Part shown: in pieces, positions 20,216 through 32,519 of the stretch | How positions within the stretch are numbered: the first letter of the stretch is position 1 | Layout: every line of letters starts with the position of its first letter | DNA from: Limnephilus marmoratus | Taxonomy: Eukaryota; Arthropoda; Insecta; Trichoptera; Limnephilidae | Direction of reading: 5' to 3' | Assembly: GCA_917880885.1 (NCBI GenBank) | Contig: OU862916.1 | Coordinates: forward strand, 54,224,831 to 54,288,830 | DNA length: 64,000 nucleotides | Made by a program: the position numbers and the translations under genes | Notes under the pieces: generated by a model | What the model was told of the DNA's origin: nothing | Database searches by the model: none | Seen by the model: the letters and a program-made list of their open reading frames with translations, nothing else

Positions 20216-20592
20216 ATAGGATAACCAACATTGAATTAGGGCACCCCAAGTTGTTCGCTACGTTTGGTGACTTAGCAGGGGTGTACGGGTTCATGGGGTG
20301 AGGTTTGTGTAGGTATTCTAGGGAGAGACTGGTTGAGGGACACCTTTTGACCTTTCCAGCCGGACTCTCTCGACACATCGCCTTGCACCGCAGTGGGAGT
20401 AATGGATTCATACGTGCGTTTCTCCTGGATACACTGACCCCCAGATTCCTACACACCTCTTATACCCTTTTCCTTCCCCGAACTTTCCTTTCCTTAAAAA
20501 GATCCTCAACACAGCATCCCCAAAGATGACCTAGGTCTCCAGGGAAAATTTTCCTCCTTGTGTGCATGGAGCTAATGTTAAAAAAAATTCCA
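20216..20592 (+). repeat. Family C SINE-like copy
   Basis: Starts near GGATAACCAACATTGAATTA, runs through TTTGGTGACTTAGCAGGGGT and ACACAGCATCCCCAAAGATG, and ends GCATGGAGCTAATGTTAAAA. The opposing 74- and 80-codon ORFs are chance. Confidence 0.75.
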
Positions 20593-20599
20593 TTGGTGA

Positions 20600-21500
20600 C
20601 TTTAGCTAAAAGTGCGGGCAAGCCTAGTTATGCAATTTAAGTGTGCATTTCTACCATTTATGTATATATGATTGTCTGAAAATATGTAGTTTTATTTTAA
20701 AAAGTTGGTTAATAAATGGAATATTTCTGAATGAATCCGAAGACTAAAAACTAAAAAAAATTAATAAAAAACAAAAATGTTTTAAAATTGGCTTACCTTG
20801 CATTTTTTTAAACAAAAATGACTGACAACAAAAAAATAAAACACACATACATAGTTCATCAGATAAATGAATTATTAACATTATCGTCACTTTACTTTTT
20901 TTTGTCGTTTCATGAAAAAATAATTAATAAAAAATTACCAAAGTTAATTTTTTTTTTGTTTGTGTATTCATGTATATTATATTTGTTCGTTTTTTAAGAT
21001 TTAAATACGAAGCGTATTGTTTTCTCTTTCTAATACCATTTAGAGCACATTTCTCACCATGATAGCAATACGAGACCTATATGAGTTGTTCCCAAAAGCG
21101 AACAAATTAGCCTGGGGGGGTTAATTCGAGCAGGGATCAGCGTACACGCACCCAACCTTCATTCAGAGCGACATGCGACTATTGGACAAAGCGCACTAAT
21201 TGTCGGCCGTTGGTGGGATAACAATTGATAGTAAAATAGCGGTCCACTGTTGCGTCTGCACTTGGTTACTCAATATTATGCTGCTGACGAGAGAAATAGC
21301 TGATTCATTACGAAAAAATGTTTTATATCCCATTCTCTATCAATAAATTTAAATCTAAACCAAACTAAAAAAATAGTAATACACCAAAGTACCTATAGTA
21401 TGTATTGGAACTAATTGTAATCAAACGTGTTCTATAGTTAATCCAACTTCCAAAATTAAATAACTTGGTTTGTCAACTTGTCAAAAGAATTAGGAAATGT
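20600..21500. other. AT-rich noncoding DNA with one dispersed repeat
   Basis: At 21070-21115 CCTATATGAGTTGTTCCCAA and AAGCGAACAAATTAGC are inverted relative to 47950-48000 (GCTAATTTTTCGCTTTTCGG). Nothing else assigned. Confidence 0.4.
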
Positions 21501-21519
21501 ATTTATTTATAAGACGTAG

Positions 21520-21800
21520 AATTATTCTTAGACTAGAAAACCTAAAAAGAGTGTACTATGCAATTGTTCAATCTATATTACAATATGGTATTATGAACTG
21601 GAGGGGAACGTTTTTTAATTATTTTTTTTAATTTTATGATTTTATTTTAAATTCACTCAAAATAGTTAAAAGATTGATAATTAGGGGTATCTTGAAAAAA
21701 AAGCTACATTTTCTACTGAAAATATCTTTTCAATATTCAATGTAGGTACTTACCACAGATAAAATATGTAAAAAAAAATATCCAATATTACAAACATTCA
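21520..21800 (+). pseudogene. Degenerate LINE reverse transcriptase C-terminal fragment
   Basis: One plus-strand frame reads LKRVYYAIVQSILQYGIMNW, then after a low-complexity insertion, LNSLKIVKRLIIRGI. This is the LINE thumb motif series 'L..iYya.vqSil.YGi..W......l..l...qkr.ir'. A shifted frame after about 21700 continues with FSTENIFSIFNVGTY, matching the next block. At least one frameshift and several stops make it non-functional. It differs in sequence from the 2125-2752 and 53110-53575 fragments, so it represents another LINE lineage. The poly(T/A) stretch at 21610-21660 breaks the domain. Confidence 0.5.
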
Positions 21801-21929
21801 AAGACGGGCGGGCAAAGGGACAACTGGGCAATAGAGGACCGTTGTGGGCGAACAGTTAGGATCCCGTAGTGATTGAAGATAATTTGTGGAGGAGGCCTAA
21901 CCACACTCTACATTATTTTTAGTTTAACA

Positions 21930-22403
21930 ATTTGAGAAGCGGGTATGGGTACTGCCGCCCCGGGAACTATTTATTGGGTAACCAATACCTCTGCCATAGG
22001 TCACCCTAAGTGATTCGCTTCGTTTGGTGGCTTAGCAGGGGTGCCCGGGTTCATATGGTGAGGTTTGTCCGGGTCTTGGCGGCGGATGCGCCTACCCACC
22101 GGCTGCATAGCAGGCCGGATCGGGAGAGATTAGTTGAAGGAGTCTCTATGACTTCTCTAGCCATACTCTGTCGGAACGTCGCCTAGCACCGCAGTCGAAA
22201 GGATGGATTCATACATTTGTCACTCCTGGACACACTGACTGACCCTCAGATTCTACCTACCCATAATACCACTTTCCTTCCCAGAACTTGCTATCCTTCC
22301 TTTCCTAAAAAAACCCTCCACAAGCATCCCCAAATATGACATAGACCCTAAGGGGAATTATTTTCCCCGGGGCCTCCTGTGTGGAGCTAATATAATAAAA
22401 AAA
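21930..22403 (+). repeat. Family C SINE-like copy, nearly complete
   Basis: Starts TTTGAGAAGCGGGTATGGGT, includes ATAGCAGGCCGGATCGGGAG, and ends CTCCTGTGTGGAGCTAATAT plus A-rich tail. This is the most complete uninterrupted copy in the window, at about 470 bp. Confidence 0.8.
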
Positions 22404-22466
22404 ACTCTACAATGTAGCGTCATGATGATAACACAACATAATGTGTCACATTGACGTATTCAAACT

Positions 22467-22780
22467 GGTTCCATGCCAACTTAGAATCAAGTCAACTCAA
22501 CACATCTTTGAAAAGTCATTAAAGCTATGAAAAAAATCATTTTAAAATAGCCGGTAACCCTAACCTAAGGGGTCGTCCATTAATCACGTAATGTTTTTTA
22601 GCAACTTTTTACCCCCCCCCCCCCCCAAATCACGTGCATTTTTTTAATACAAAGTATTTTGAAATTTTCAGAACCCTAACATAACCTATATAATCATTTT
22701 TTTAATATTTTTTATCGTAACTCTTAATGATCTTTCTGAGGTGGTTCTGAGTTGTTTTCTTTCTGAGTTGGCCGGTCACC
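22467..22780. mobile_element. Family F MITE with poly-C GGGGTCGTCC insert
   Basis: The ends GGTTCCATGCCAACTTAGAA and CTGAGTTGGCCGGTCACC are inverted. In the middle, GGGGTCGTCCATTAATCACG with a 14-C run (about 22611-22626) and AAATCACGTGCA resembles the 161-bp element at 24997-25157. A degenerate TTAGGG-like/AACCTAACC string occurs in the arms. Confidence 0.6.
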
Positions 22781-23128
22781 GTTCAAACTATAGTATTTTG
22801 AGTTCTTTCGTTAGCAGTAGTATAAATACACATTGGTTGTCGACTTAGCAGACGCCCGCATGGTCGCTCTGCGGTCGCAGCTCACAATGGGACATCATTT
22901 TGGCGGGAACTGGCTCGCCTATGATGCAATAATATGACGAAGGGACAGAACGGTTAAAGAATATGATTGAGTAATTGAGCACCAGCCAAAGGGCAACCGG
23001 AAGTGATCAAAACACAACAAATAATTATCCGATCAAATCCAAAAAGAATCTTGTCGAACGCCGAACAAATGAAAACCTGTATACAACAACAAAATAACTA
23101 AACAATAAACCCACTAATTCCACTCACT

Positions 23129-23319
23129 GGTTCCATGACAACTCAGAATCATGCAATTTCACTTACAAAGGAAAGTTTGAAAAGTCATTAAAATTTATGA
23201 AAAAAAATAGCCAATAACCTAACCTAACCTATTTAACCAATCTTATATGTTTTTCATCATTTTTAATGACTTTTCAAAGGAGGTGTTGAGTTAAATTCAT
23301 TCCGAGTTGTCCGGTCACC
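23129..23319. mobile_element. Family F MITE, 191 bp
   Basis: Termini GGTTCCATGACAACTCAGAA and TCCGAGTTGTCCGGTCACC; inner arms AAAGTCATTAAAATTTATGA and TCATTTTTAATGACTTTTCA. The element is nearly one long imperfect hairpin. The centre holds AACCTAACCTAACCT. Confidence 0.65.
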
Positions 23320-23764
23320 AAAATTACATAATTAAGTTACGCGTTACACTATAATATTGTATTCGTTATGACGATAAGGTTATGACGATTTCTTATCTAA
23401 TTAAAGAAAAAAATCACCAGAATGCGAATAAAATTTCATCTTTGAAGGATGTTGTCTTACTTTATTAACCAGTGATTAATGTAAATATCAATCAATCTGT
23501 CTCTTACCGAGGGATGAATCACATTTAGGAAGATAAATATTCTGATAAAACCATTGTACCAGGGTTAAATATCATGTGTTCCCAATTATGTCCTCTGCGT
23601 GTGAACTGTGCCTAAATTTCGCTAAATAAACAATAAACAGTTTTAATCTCAAGTGATCTCCCAGGTACCTAAGTATGACCCTGTATATTTTTTGCCTGTA
23701 CAGTAAATTTTCACAAATTCCAAACATCCACATCCACATTCCAAACATCGACATCTAATAAAAT

Positions 23765-24493
23765 AGCTAAAGTTCTCAAAAATTGTGGCTTAGATGTTGC
23801 CTTCCGCACAAATAATACTTTAGGATCGTCTCTTAATAATAATAATAATAAGCCTATTTATTTCTTGTTTTACAATAGTTGGTGTTATAATATTACAATA
23901 AACTCAAATTTGATTTATATTAGTAAGTTAGCTTAGATTATGTTAGTAATAAAAGTATATGTTTTAAAAATGCATAAACAGGAACCCCGGTTTGGGTAAA
24001 GGCCTCCTCCAAAGATGCCCATTTTTGTCGGTCTTGTGCTCTGGAGTACCAGTTTATGCCAGTCGATCCTTTCAGATCGTCTTCCCAGCGGGCTAAGGGA
24101 TCGTCTCTTAAAAACTCAAAAAATAAAATACCCAAACTAAAAAATAGTGGCATTTATAAACTCCAGTGTGATGAATGCAACGCTGTTTATGTTGGACAAA
24201 CTGGCCGGTCCTTTAACACTAGATTCAAAGAACACATGCGATCGTTTAAAAATAATAATAAAATTGAATTACAATTTGCTAAACATCTCTTAGAAAACAA
24301 TCACTCACTTAGTAATAATAATAAACCATTTCCGTTGCACTTACAAAATAAAGGACGCAAACTCAATCTGTTAGAGCAGTTAGAAATTAATAAAAACTCT
24401 AATAATCAGAAAGCTATTTTAATTAATGAACAAACAAATATAATTCGCTCGCCACTTTTAGATATATTTAAATCCAGTCCAAATACCTAACTG
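23765..24493 (+). pseudogene. Penelope-like element GIY-YIG endonuclease domain, split by an insertion
   Basis: A plus-strand frame starts near 23765 (TSNKIAKVLKNCGLDVAFRT), is interrupted at 23836, and continues at 24098 in the same frame once the insert and one duplication are removed. From about 24149 it encodes a GIY-YIG nuclease: GIY at residues 32-34 of the 24056 ORF, the Cys pair CDEC (38-41), YVG (45-47), then GRSF and the catalytic-type Arg in TRFKEH (56). This architecture (GIY, CxxC, YIG, R..EH) is typical of Penelope-like retroelement endonucleases, which nick target DNA for reverse transcription. The reverse transcriptase that would precede it is absent, so the copy is 5' truncated. 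It ends at a TAA at 24488-24490. Downstream at about 24796-24836 lies a decayed hammerhead-like motif, as expected for such elements. Confidence 0.75.
23836..24097 (-). mobile_element. RTE-like LINE 3' fragment nested in the Penelope-like ORF
   Basis: The 13-bp duplication GGATCGTCTCTTA is at 23823-23835 and 24098-24110. Read on the minus strand the insert codes for RWEDDLKGSTGINWYSRAQD and then RQKWASLEEAFTQTG, the 'RW.DDi....G..W...AqdR..W..leEAf' end of RTE-type endonuclease-reverse transcriptases common in insects. A stop follows at 23938-23940. The 3' end is a (TTA/AAT)n tract at 23836-23851. Only the last 54 or so codons survive. Confidence 0.75.
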
Positions 24494-24795
24494 TGCTATT
24501 AAGTAAATACATGAGTCATAGTGGGTTATCCAAGAGAATGAGGACCATTTCAAATATTAATTGTATTATAAGGTAAATCCTGATAAATCATCAAGGGTTT
24601 TTTTTATGGAATAATTAACGACCTTCAGTCAAATTTAAACAATCCAGTAATTGGGAAACTTAACCATTAATATTTCAGTCATTTTACTTAGAAGTTAAGG
24701 GGCACAAGTAATAATAATGAAAAGCTATTCATTTTGTCATCATAAGTACCTGTCTAGAAATGATATAAATACATCGTCTGTAGGTGGTAACAACC

Positions 24796-24836
24796 ACAGT
24801 TTGATAATGCCTTCAGAGGGCGAAACAGCTGTAACT
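24796..24836 (+). ncRNA. Decayed hammerhead-like motif downstream of the Penelope-like ORF
   Basis: TTGATAA (for CTGATGA), helix II GCC/GGC around TTCAGAG, then GAAACAGCTGT, whose ACAGCTGT is self-complementary like helix III of the other copies. Two core changes make activity unlikely. Its value is the physical link between this motif class and a GIY-YIG element. Confidence 0.35.
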
Positions 24837-24996
24837 CATAATAATAATTACGAAGCAGAAGCAGAACTTGTTTATAATAAACTGTTTTTATACATTGAAT
24901 AATAATATTATTAAATATATAAAATAAATTAAAAATTAAAATGGAGTTCTACAAAATAAACTTAATAACAATAAATAAAGTAATTTTTAGCCATAA

Positions 24997-25157
24997 GGGA
25001 ACGTACCCATACTACGTGACACGTTTAGGGGGGGGGTCTTCAATATGTCACGCTCTATACAAATGAGCGGCGGGTTGCTTAGGATTTTGGTCACCGGGGG
25101 GGGGGGGGAGGTGTTAAAAATTGCAAAAAGTTGGTCACGTAGTATGGGTACGTTCCC
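24997..25157. mobile_element. 161-bp poly-G palindromic MITE with TAA TSD
   Basis: GGGAACGTACCCATACTACG and its perfect complement at the right end (about 24 bp), flanked by TAA on both sides. The centre holds two G-runs (25030-25038 and 25097-25109). A TAA duplication fits PIF/Harbinger-type transposition. Confidence 0.7.
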
Positions 25158-25299
25158 TAAGTTGTTATGATGATTTGTCTAGTTTGTAGTTAGAAGATGG
25201 ATTGTAGAAATATATTATTAGTCTGTACAGCGTCTTGAGGTGATTTTTCGCAATAACGCCGCTACACAAAGTATCCAAATATTATTATTAAAAAATGTG

Positions 25300-26430
25300 A
25301 ATGAAATTTTGATCCCTGGTTACCCTGGTCCCTGGTTTTTCGATGTCTTGTTTTCAAAATCAAACAAAAAATTATTCTGATCACTCTGGCCGAATAATAT
25401 CCAATACCTACTTTTTATAGTTGAAAAAATAAAAATGGCATCGAAGACCAAATTTCATTTACACGTTTTTACTTAAAATAATGTCAGGAATCACTAATTA
25501 AAGTAAGTCAAGTGGGTCCCTTAACACCCTGTGTTATTAAAGATGAAATTTTACCCGAGTTCCGTTGATTTTTTTTTCTCTTTCTCTGAATTTATTATGC
25601 ATATTTGCCTTACTAGACAATCCAAGTTTGCTCGTGATTTGAATTCTTATTTTTTCATTAATTTTATATTCCGTATGTTATGCAGCAACGTTATCCCTTG
25701 GAGGGCTGATGGGCCAACTCACGACGGGCAAGAATATCATAATATGATCTTAGTAAAATGTTGTTGTTTTCAAGATATTGGTACTTTTGTGAATTTTGTG
25801 AATACCGACAACATAGATTAGTTTTTCGAGTGCTTTTGAGTTCGAAAAAATCGTCCTTCTTTATAAAAAAAGTGTGTCAGTACCTAATCTTAAATACATA
25901 GAGCGCTAATGGATTATGTGTCTACGTGAATATCTAGATGCTTGTCAGCTGATTTTAGGTTCTCCGCTTCTGCGAACAGGTGTGGCAACACAACTAACTA
26001 TCGTGCCATTTCGCTGAAGGGGTAGGTAGAGAGGTTAGTACGCCAGATATCTTCCTTGGCACGCAGTACGTCTTTCAGTCCCGCGCATGCATCGTATCAT
26101 ACTCTTCTGTTATTCCGGCTCGTGACATTGCTCGAGTCACCTTTTTTGAGGTTATATTCTCTCAGAACCCTTTTCCGACCATCTGCTCTATATAATATGT
26201 TCAAACTGTGAGAGTCATTCCCTTTACTTAATTTGGCACATTAGCTTACATAATTACATTATTCTTACGTTGGCCTTGAACTCCTTCCTCGTATTACGGT
26301 CTACGTGGTTTTCCATACGTACCTACTCCCCGTTTTATGAAGAGAGCCTTTTTCGGTTGTAGATATAACCAACCTTTTTTGATAAATGACTATTTAATTT
26401 TAATATAACTGCATTATTTTGTGTAGGCTT
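25300..26430. other. Unassigned noncoding DNA
   Basis: The 96-codon ORF at 25531-25821 is mostly Phe/Ile/Asn low-complexity and unrecognised. No repeat termini are seen. Confidence 0.35.
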
Positions 26431-26439
26431 CTATTTAAT

Positions 26440-26510
26440 CAAAACAATCGACATGTTTCGAAACATTATAAGCCTTACTTATAAAAACGACTTTACCACC
26501 GTTAAACGGT
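26440..26510 (-). repeat. Decayed hammerhead repeat relative
   Basis: The minus strand reads GGCTTATAATGTTTCGAAAC then ATGTCGATTG, matching the GAAACATGTC block of the 17622 copy. The CTGATGA box has become unrecognisable (ATAAGTA). Confidence 0.4.
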
Positions 26511-27230
26511 GTTTTTGTTACACTTTTGTTTGTTGTGTTTTTTTTGTTATTTTTATACAACGTTATTAATATATATTTTTTCATTATTATGTTGGCAACA
26601 TTGAAATTTGGTAAATCTGCGCATGCGCGGATCCGCTATGTTTTTATCACGCGCGGGGAAATTACGGTTTTGACATGTGATATTTTACTTGCGATTCATA
26701 TGATGTTTTTGTAAATAATTTCTTCCAATGATCAATTCACTATTATACGAGTATTAGTATAATTAAACATAACATACGGATGGAATTTCTAAGGTGTCAC
26801 TTACACTATAAAATACAATCATATTTTAATGAAAACGGGCACTTAAATGGAATGAAAACGATAATGTTGTGATCAAAACGGTTTCTTTCATATTTATTTC
26901 ATAATTATTTGATAGTCACTTTAATATTGCATAAGGAAGATTCGCTCTAATGTAATCGCTTATAAATCTTTGTTGTACGCATATTTTAAAAAAAACCTTT
27001 AGGACATATATTTTTTTAATTTTATCTATTGTTGAAAATGGTATGAACTAATGATATAATGAATGATAACATTTTGTCTGATCTCTCAACACTTTGCTGT
27101 TAATTCATATATTTTTATCACTTATTATTTTCTCTGTTTATCATTTTATTTTTAAATTTTATTATTTTGCTTTTACTTAACTATTTTGCATGACCGATAT
27201 TTGCGTGTGTTATTTTTATTAAATTGTGAA

Positions 27231-27273
27231 ATTATTAACCCCGATACAGGCGAACCCTAGTGGGGTTAATAAT
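27231..27273 (+). ncRNA. LINE 3' hairpin, covarying family, copy H3
   Basis: A perfect 12-bp stem ATTATTAACCCC/GGGGTTAATAAT closes the 19-nt loop GATACAGGCGAACCCTAGT. About 40 bp downstream comes a (AATA)n tail near 27312-27326, so this is the 3' end of a LINE copy. Confidence 0.65.
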
Positions 27274-27329
27274 TACATGCTAAAAATATATGTATATAAA
27301 TTGTGAAGAAGCAATAAATAAATAAATTA

Positions 27330-30300
27330 CTTTAATCTTTTGTTATTTTTTGTCGGTTTTAATCCTTTAAACAATATCTTGTTAATTTAGATGTTTTATC
27401 TTGTTAATTTAGATTTCTGAATCATTTTTTAATTTTTTTTTTCGCGTGGGTTTAATAAAACGATAGTAATTTTTAATAATATAAATGAAATAAATACAAA
27501 TTGGAGAAATATCGTTTCAATTGTGCAAAATTGAATCCAAACTGTGAGATTTTTTCAGTTATTCTTGGGGAATTATTATTAATTTTTTGAACGAAATAAA
27601 AAATGAAGTGATAGTTTTGTTGCAAATTCTTTACGGATTCTCGCTAATTATCGGCGAATCAAGTGTCATGGAAGCATATTTTTACTTATAAAATATTTGT
27701 GGACCTCTCGAATGAACTTGTATCATCTCCCCTGACCCGGAAACAAATTTCCTTATTGCGATAAATAATAATATTATGTATGATTGGCATTCGGGGTTGG
27801 TTGTATGGACTTATAGACTATGGGCCTGTGTTAGTATGGGAAAGCGTCCTTCGAAGTAAATCAATTTCCACGACAAGGGGGAAACAGAAAAGTAAAGAGA
27901 GGGCGAACATAAAATTATTCCTTTGCCCTACATTGTTGATGGAACAAACATCTAGAATTGATTACATCAACATTGTTTTCGCGAAATGGATCCATTTTGG
28001 TTTCGAGTTCGGACCGTTTAATAATAATAAATTGGTGCTTATTATTATTATTATTAATACAATATAAACATGAAATAACGAAATCATTTATCCATGATAC
28101 CAGTACTCACTAAGGAAGTTTTTTGGTATATTTTTTTGGTATAACTACATTGACCATTTTACTAAACATATCTCTGCCTGTCGTATTAATGCATCTTATT
28201 AATTGATTCATAAAAATATTATAAAGCATTGCAACCTTCTTCTCATCATTTCGAATTTGTGCAAATAATGTTACCAGCCTACAAAAGTGGCTATCTTATT
28301 ATGCTGTTCACAGATTTTCTTAATTTTATTGTTTTATTGGAAATGAGTTTTATTTTCTGTAACATGAAAAGATCTTCTCAATTTGAAATATATTTTACTT
28401 ATTATTTACCTACCATTAAACATTTTCAACGTGCCCCTTTATGTTAAGTTATTTACGTTTATTATATAAATATATTTTTTCGTTGTTGCAATATTGTAGT
28501 ATTTATAGTTTGATTTGTAATCTACACGTATCTTTCTCAACTTCTTATCCCTATTTCTTGCTGTTTTACAAGCTCAGTAGAGCTGTCTTTTTCATTTTGT
28601 AGTTATACCTGATACTATGTTATATTATGTAAAAGCCAAAAGGCGTTAATATTATAAATAAATAATAATAATAATAATTGGATAATTGGTGTAGCTAGAA
28701 TTAATCTTATTATAGATGTACAAACAGACACTTGTATACCGAATATAATTATCAATAATTCTCTTTCAAAATTCGCAAGGACAAATCATAATCATGTTCC
28801 GGGTGTTTATTACAGCAATAGACGCCGCTATTATTTTTTTTATTAGGGTGAACGGTGCTTACAAGTCGTATTTTCGGTTTACTGCCCTAAAACCATTGAA
28901 TTGAATCCTTAGGCAACCCGTCCCACCCGTTTGAATAAAATTAGCTGTAGAAAATTCCAACAACATTGCATTATTAAATTGAAAAATTTTATAGACCGAA
29001 TATGGTTAATTGCCGATCAGCCCCTTTTTTATTCTCTTACCATGGGGTCGCGGTCTGTTTAATGGATTATGTGTATTTTTTGCAAAATTAACATATGTTA
29101 CAATAGGAGCAAATGGGTCAACTTAAGAGGTTACATGGGTCTTGTAAATTTAAAAAAACTTTTTTTTTTCATTTATCTAAAAGTGCAATATGTTTATATT
29201 CCTAAAGTTTCAAGTCAATCAGAGTAAAAGTCTAAGAGAGATTGCCTTTGATTTTCGAATCCCTCGCCCCCTTGGGAAAGACCTTGAAACTTGAAGCTTC
29301 AATCGCGTTTATCTCGAAACATCATTTTTGAAGTCGGTATGCTAGATTTCTCAGAAACCAATGCACCAATCTCATTGAAATTTGGCACACTTCTTCAGAA
29401 TAACATTGAATAGTCCATGAACGAAGGACTGTTTTTTTCGACTACAAATAATCTTACAAAGCTTACTCGTAGTGTAAATTGTACCAAAAATTGAATTATT
29501 TTGCATAACACTCAGCCAAAAATTCTAATTTAAACTTTTTGAGACATTCTTCATTCAGGGACAGCTTATTCTTATGTACTAACAGAAAAAATTGTTTCTT
29601 TTTTTTAAATTTCGAATGAAGCTATCACGAGTTGTCCTGTCTACCGCGAGGACACTTTTTTTAGGGGTCTCCGGAAACCAGACCCCACCGACTGAATTTT
29701 CCGATTTTTTTTCATTATTGTTGAGAAGTTGTTCCGTTATGCGCACAACACTTCGAAATAAATAATTCATGCATTCAATTTTTAAAAAATCGAGAAAATG
29801 TGCCTTTTTATTAGCGTCAAGACCAATGTAACCCCGTAATTAACAGCAATAGATACAAGTGCTGCCTAATAAATATTTTGCAAAAGAGTAGTTTTAAATT
29901 CTCTATTACAAGTTGTGAATTTTATTATAGTTACTAACCTACCTATCAGCTACCGACTTAATGTTTTTGCTGTTTTACATAAGATATCGAAAGCTCGCCG
30001 TAATCCTCGATTAATTATCTCTTCATTTTGATTAAGTCACATCTTATATTATCTGCTTTGTTGAAACCAATCCTAGCATAATTTTTCACTTATAAAAAGC
30101 CTTCGTGAGGTGACAAATTCATAATGGCGCCATATTAAGCATTACTCTTTCACATAACGTTAATCGTAAAAAAGGGTTTAAGACACTTTTTTAATTAGCT
30201 GATCGGGTGATAACTGCTAAAAAAATAATACCATCGGTGCTTAGATTGGACCAATAAAACATTATTCATCGAACATCTCAGTCGGCACCTGCACCTTGGT

Positions 30301-30900
30301 TTTTACCTCTTGGATTATAATTACCATTAGAGTTGTTTAATGTGCTCCTCCTCTTGGTTAGGCGGCGTATTTTATGTTCACGTTAAATACTTATAAATTA
30401 TTATAGCATTCTGTTTAAAGTTCAATATGTTGATCGCGTGGCCATTGGCCATGCTCTTATACTTCTGTGAACGAATTTCATTCACGTTACCTCCACCTCG
30501 CCACTGAAGTGAGATGCTCGCCTTTTAAATGAATGTGCTTACTTCTTACATGATGTTATATCTTACCTTTAAACTGCTTTGTTTATTTTTCGAGGATGTC
30601 ATTTCCCACCAATATTTATGTCTTACTCGACGTGATTTTTATTTTCGTGTATTTTTCGAAAGAAGTAATATTTCAGGGCTATAAAACAGAGATAAAATTT
30701 AAGTCAACGACTTCGGAAGAATATTATATTTATCATTTACACGATAGACGAATCAAATAAAATTAAGGTTTTTCCTTTTATCGATATGTGTTTATGGGTT
30801 GACGGATTACTGCTGTGTATAGATTTGTAGATAAAAAATATGCAAACCGTCACGTTCTTCTCATCAGCAGCTCGGCAAATTGATGAAAGCGATATTTCAT
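27330..30900. other. Unassigned AT-rich DNA with one LINE tail
   Basis: At 28625-28678 a jockey-like 3' end (GTAAAAGCC-AAAA-GGCG hairpin 28635-28644, then AATAAATAATAATAATAA) is clear. The preceding 28200-28600 may be its UTR. The rest shows no supported genes. Confidence 0.4.
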
Positions 30901-31369
30901 TTTAGAAAAGAACGATGAATAATTTTCCGTGTGTTCTATTTCCGTTTTCCAAATATATCGAGCGGAATTCGTATCTACTCGAGCCCACGCGTTCGCGATT
31001 TATTGCCAAATTTTCCTCGGCATAAGAACCTTCGTAATGCTAACAGCGTGCCCGAAAAATGGCTTTTGCGTTACTCTGACAAAATGTTGGACATTGTTAA
31101 TTTGAAAGAGTCCACATCTCCTTTTGAAATCCATTAATCGTCACAGGTAGTCAGTAATTAGGCCTGTGGCCAACTGTGCTGGTGAGGGCTAATTCCTGAA
31201 GAAGCGTAGAAAGTGGACTAACAAGTACAGTCTACTCGTTGAGTGCGTAGGGATTTCCTGGTCTGGAGACCATTCCAAGTGGCAGGGGGCCCGCACAGGC
31301 AGTCTTACGTGTCGTGACCTTATTTTATAAGACGGAAATAGCTTAATACTAACAATGGTGTCCGTTTAA

Positions 31370-31620
31370 TTCTGGAATAGCGATTCTGCCGGCTGCTGTC
31401 TGGCAACTGGCAACCAGCGCGGGCAGTATCAGCAATCCGCCTGTACGGTACGATGTACGAGTGCCTCTAAACGCCACTCGCAGAGCGCCCGCGCCGCGCG
31501 CAGTCACTGCATGCTCATACTATTTATCTCGTAACGTACCTACTCTCGTAGTGGTCCTAGCAGTACAACTGAATCAGCGCGGATAAGAGATTTTCCGTTT
31601 GGAAAAATGCCACGTAGTTA
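31370..31620 (+). promoter_or_regulatory. CpG-rich promoter-like patch
   Basis: The sequence is far richer in CpG than the region (CGCAGAGCGCCCGCGCCGCG) and includes GCGCAGTCACTGC, resembling an insect initiator (TCAGT-like). No TATA box or downstream ORF is evident. It could be a host promoter or first exon; this is an inference from composition only. Confidence 0.25.
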
Positions 31621-31891
31621 CTGCTTTACGTTCCAGATCCACCTCATAGACGAATTATTCTGGCGCAGCTCTCGACTCGTGTAAATAAAACTGAGTCGAT
31701 ATAGTGTAAGAGTAACCTAAAACCTACATAATATGTAGATACTTTAAACCCAAATGATATAAAAATTAGACAAACCTGTGAAGAGAGAGCTTTGTGTTGT
31801 ATGTAGAATATTATATAGGTAAATTCTAATCAATATCCATACTAATTTATTTATTTCTAATCAATATCCATACTAATTTCATGGTTAATAA

Positions 31892-32125
31892 ACAAATAAA
31901 TAATAAATCCATACTAATATTATAAATGCGAAAGTGCGTGTGTATGTTTGTTACGCTTTCACGCCTAAACCACTAAACCGATTTTAAAAATTCTTTCACT
32001 AGTAGAAAGCTACATTATCAGCGAGTAACTCAGGCATGTATATAATGGTAAGCTCTGGCGTTATGAAATTTGTATAAATGAAAATGTGTGTGTTTCGCAA
32101 CGCATGCCGGGTACCAGCTAATATA
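31892..32125 (-). repeat. Insect 'TATTATAAATGCGAAAGTG' repeat joined to a family D head
   Basis: ACTAATATTATAAATGCGAA, a GTTTGTTACGCTTTCACGCC segment, then GAAATTTGTATAAA and finally GCATGCCGGGTACCAGCT. Here the C/T-rich core of family D is missing, so the conserved ends are almost joined. Confidence 0.7.
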
Positions 32126-32290
32126 TTATAAAAGAAAGTATACAATGTGCGTGCCGCTAAAACTCAGAAACGAGTCCGGTATGATCAAAGGAGTTATATT
32201 ATGTGGTAGCCCTCTATCTCCATCAATTAAGAAGGTTTCCGTTTTTACCTGAAGGTCGTGCCTTTGAAGATATAAGGTCTGGAATTTTCG

Positions 32291-32475
32291 CCCTCTAGAA
32301 ATTTCTAGAACAGTCCAGAACATTCAAGAGCATTCCGCAACATTCTGGTACATTCTGGAATGCTGCGGAATGTTTGGGAATAGTCTGGAATATTCGGGAA
32401 CATGCCAGATCGTTATGGAACATTCCAGAACACTCACGAATGTTGTGGAATCTTCTCGAACATTCTGGAACATTC
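32291..32475. promoter_or_regulatory. Heat-shock-element decamer array (about 19 units)
   Basis: About nineteen 10-bp units in strict phase with no indels, consensus CATTCTGGAA. This is the TTCnnGAAnn geometry of heat shock factor sites, where nGAAn pentamers alternate in orientation every 5 bp. Uninterrupted examples are TAGAAATTTCTAGAAC (32297-32312) and GAACATTCTGGAACATTC (32458-32475). The array ends 45 bp before a TATA box. HSF trimers bind three or more such pentamers, so the geometry suits strong cooperative binding. A plain minisatellite with this unit is the alternative. Confidence 0.6.
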
Positions 32476-32519
32476 AAAGCCTTTTTTGTATGGGTGGGGT
32501 AGGTACCCATTGGTAGGGG

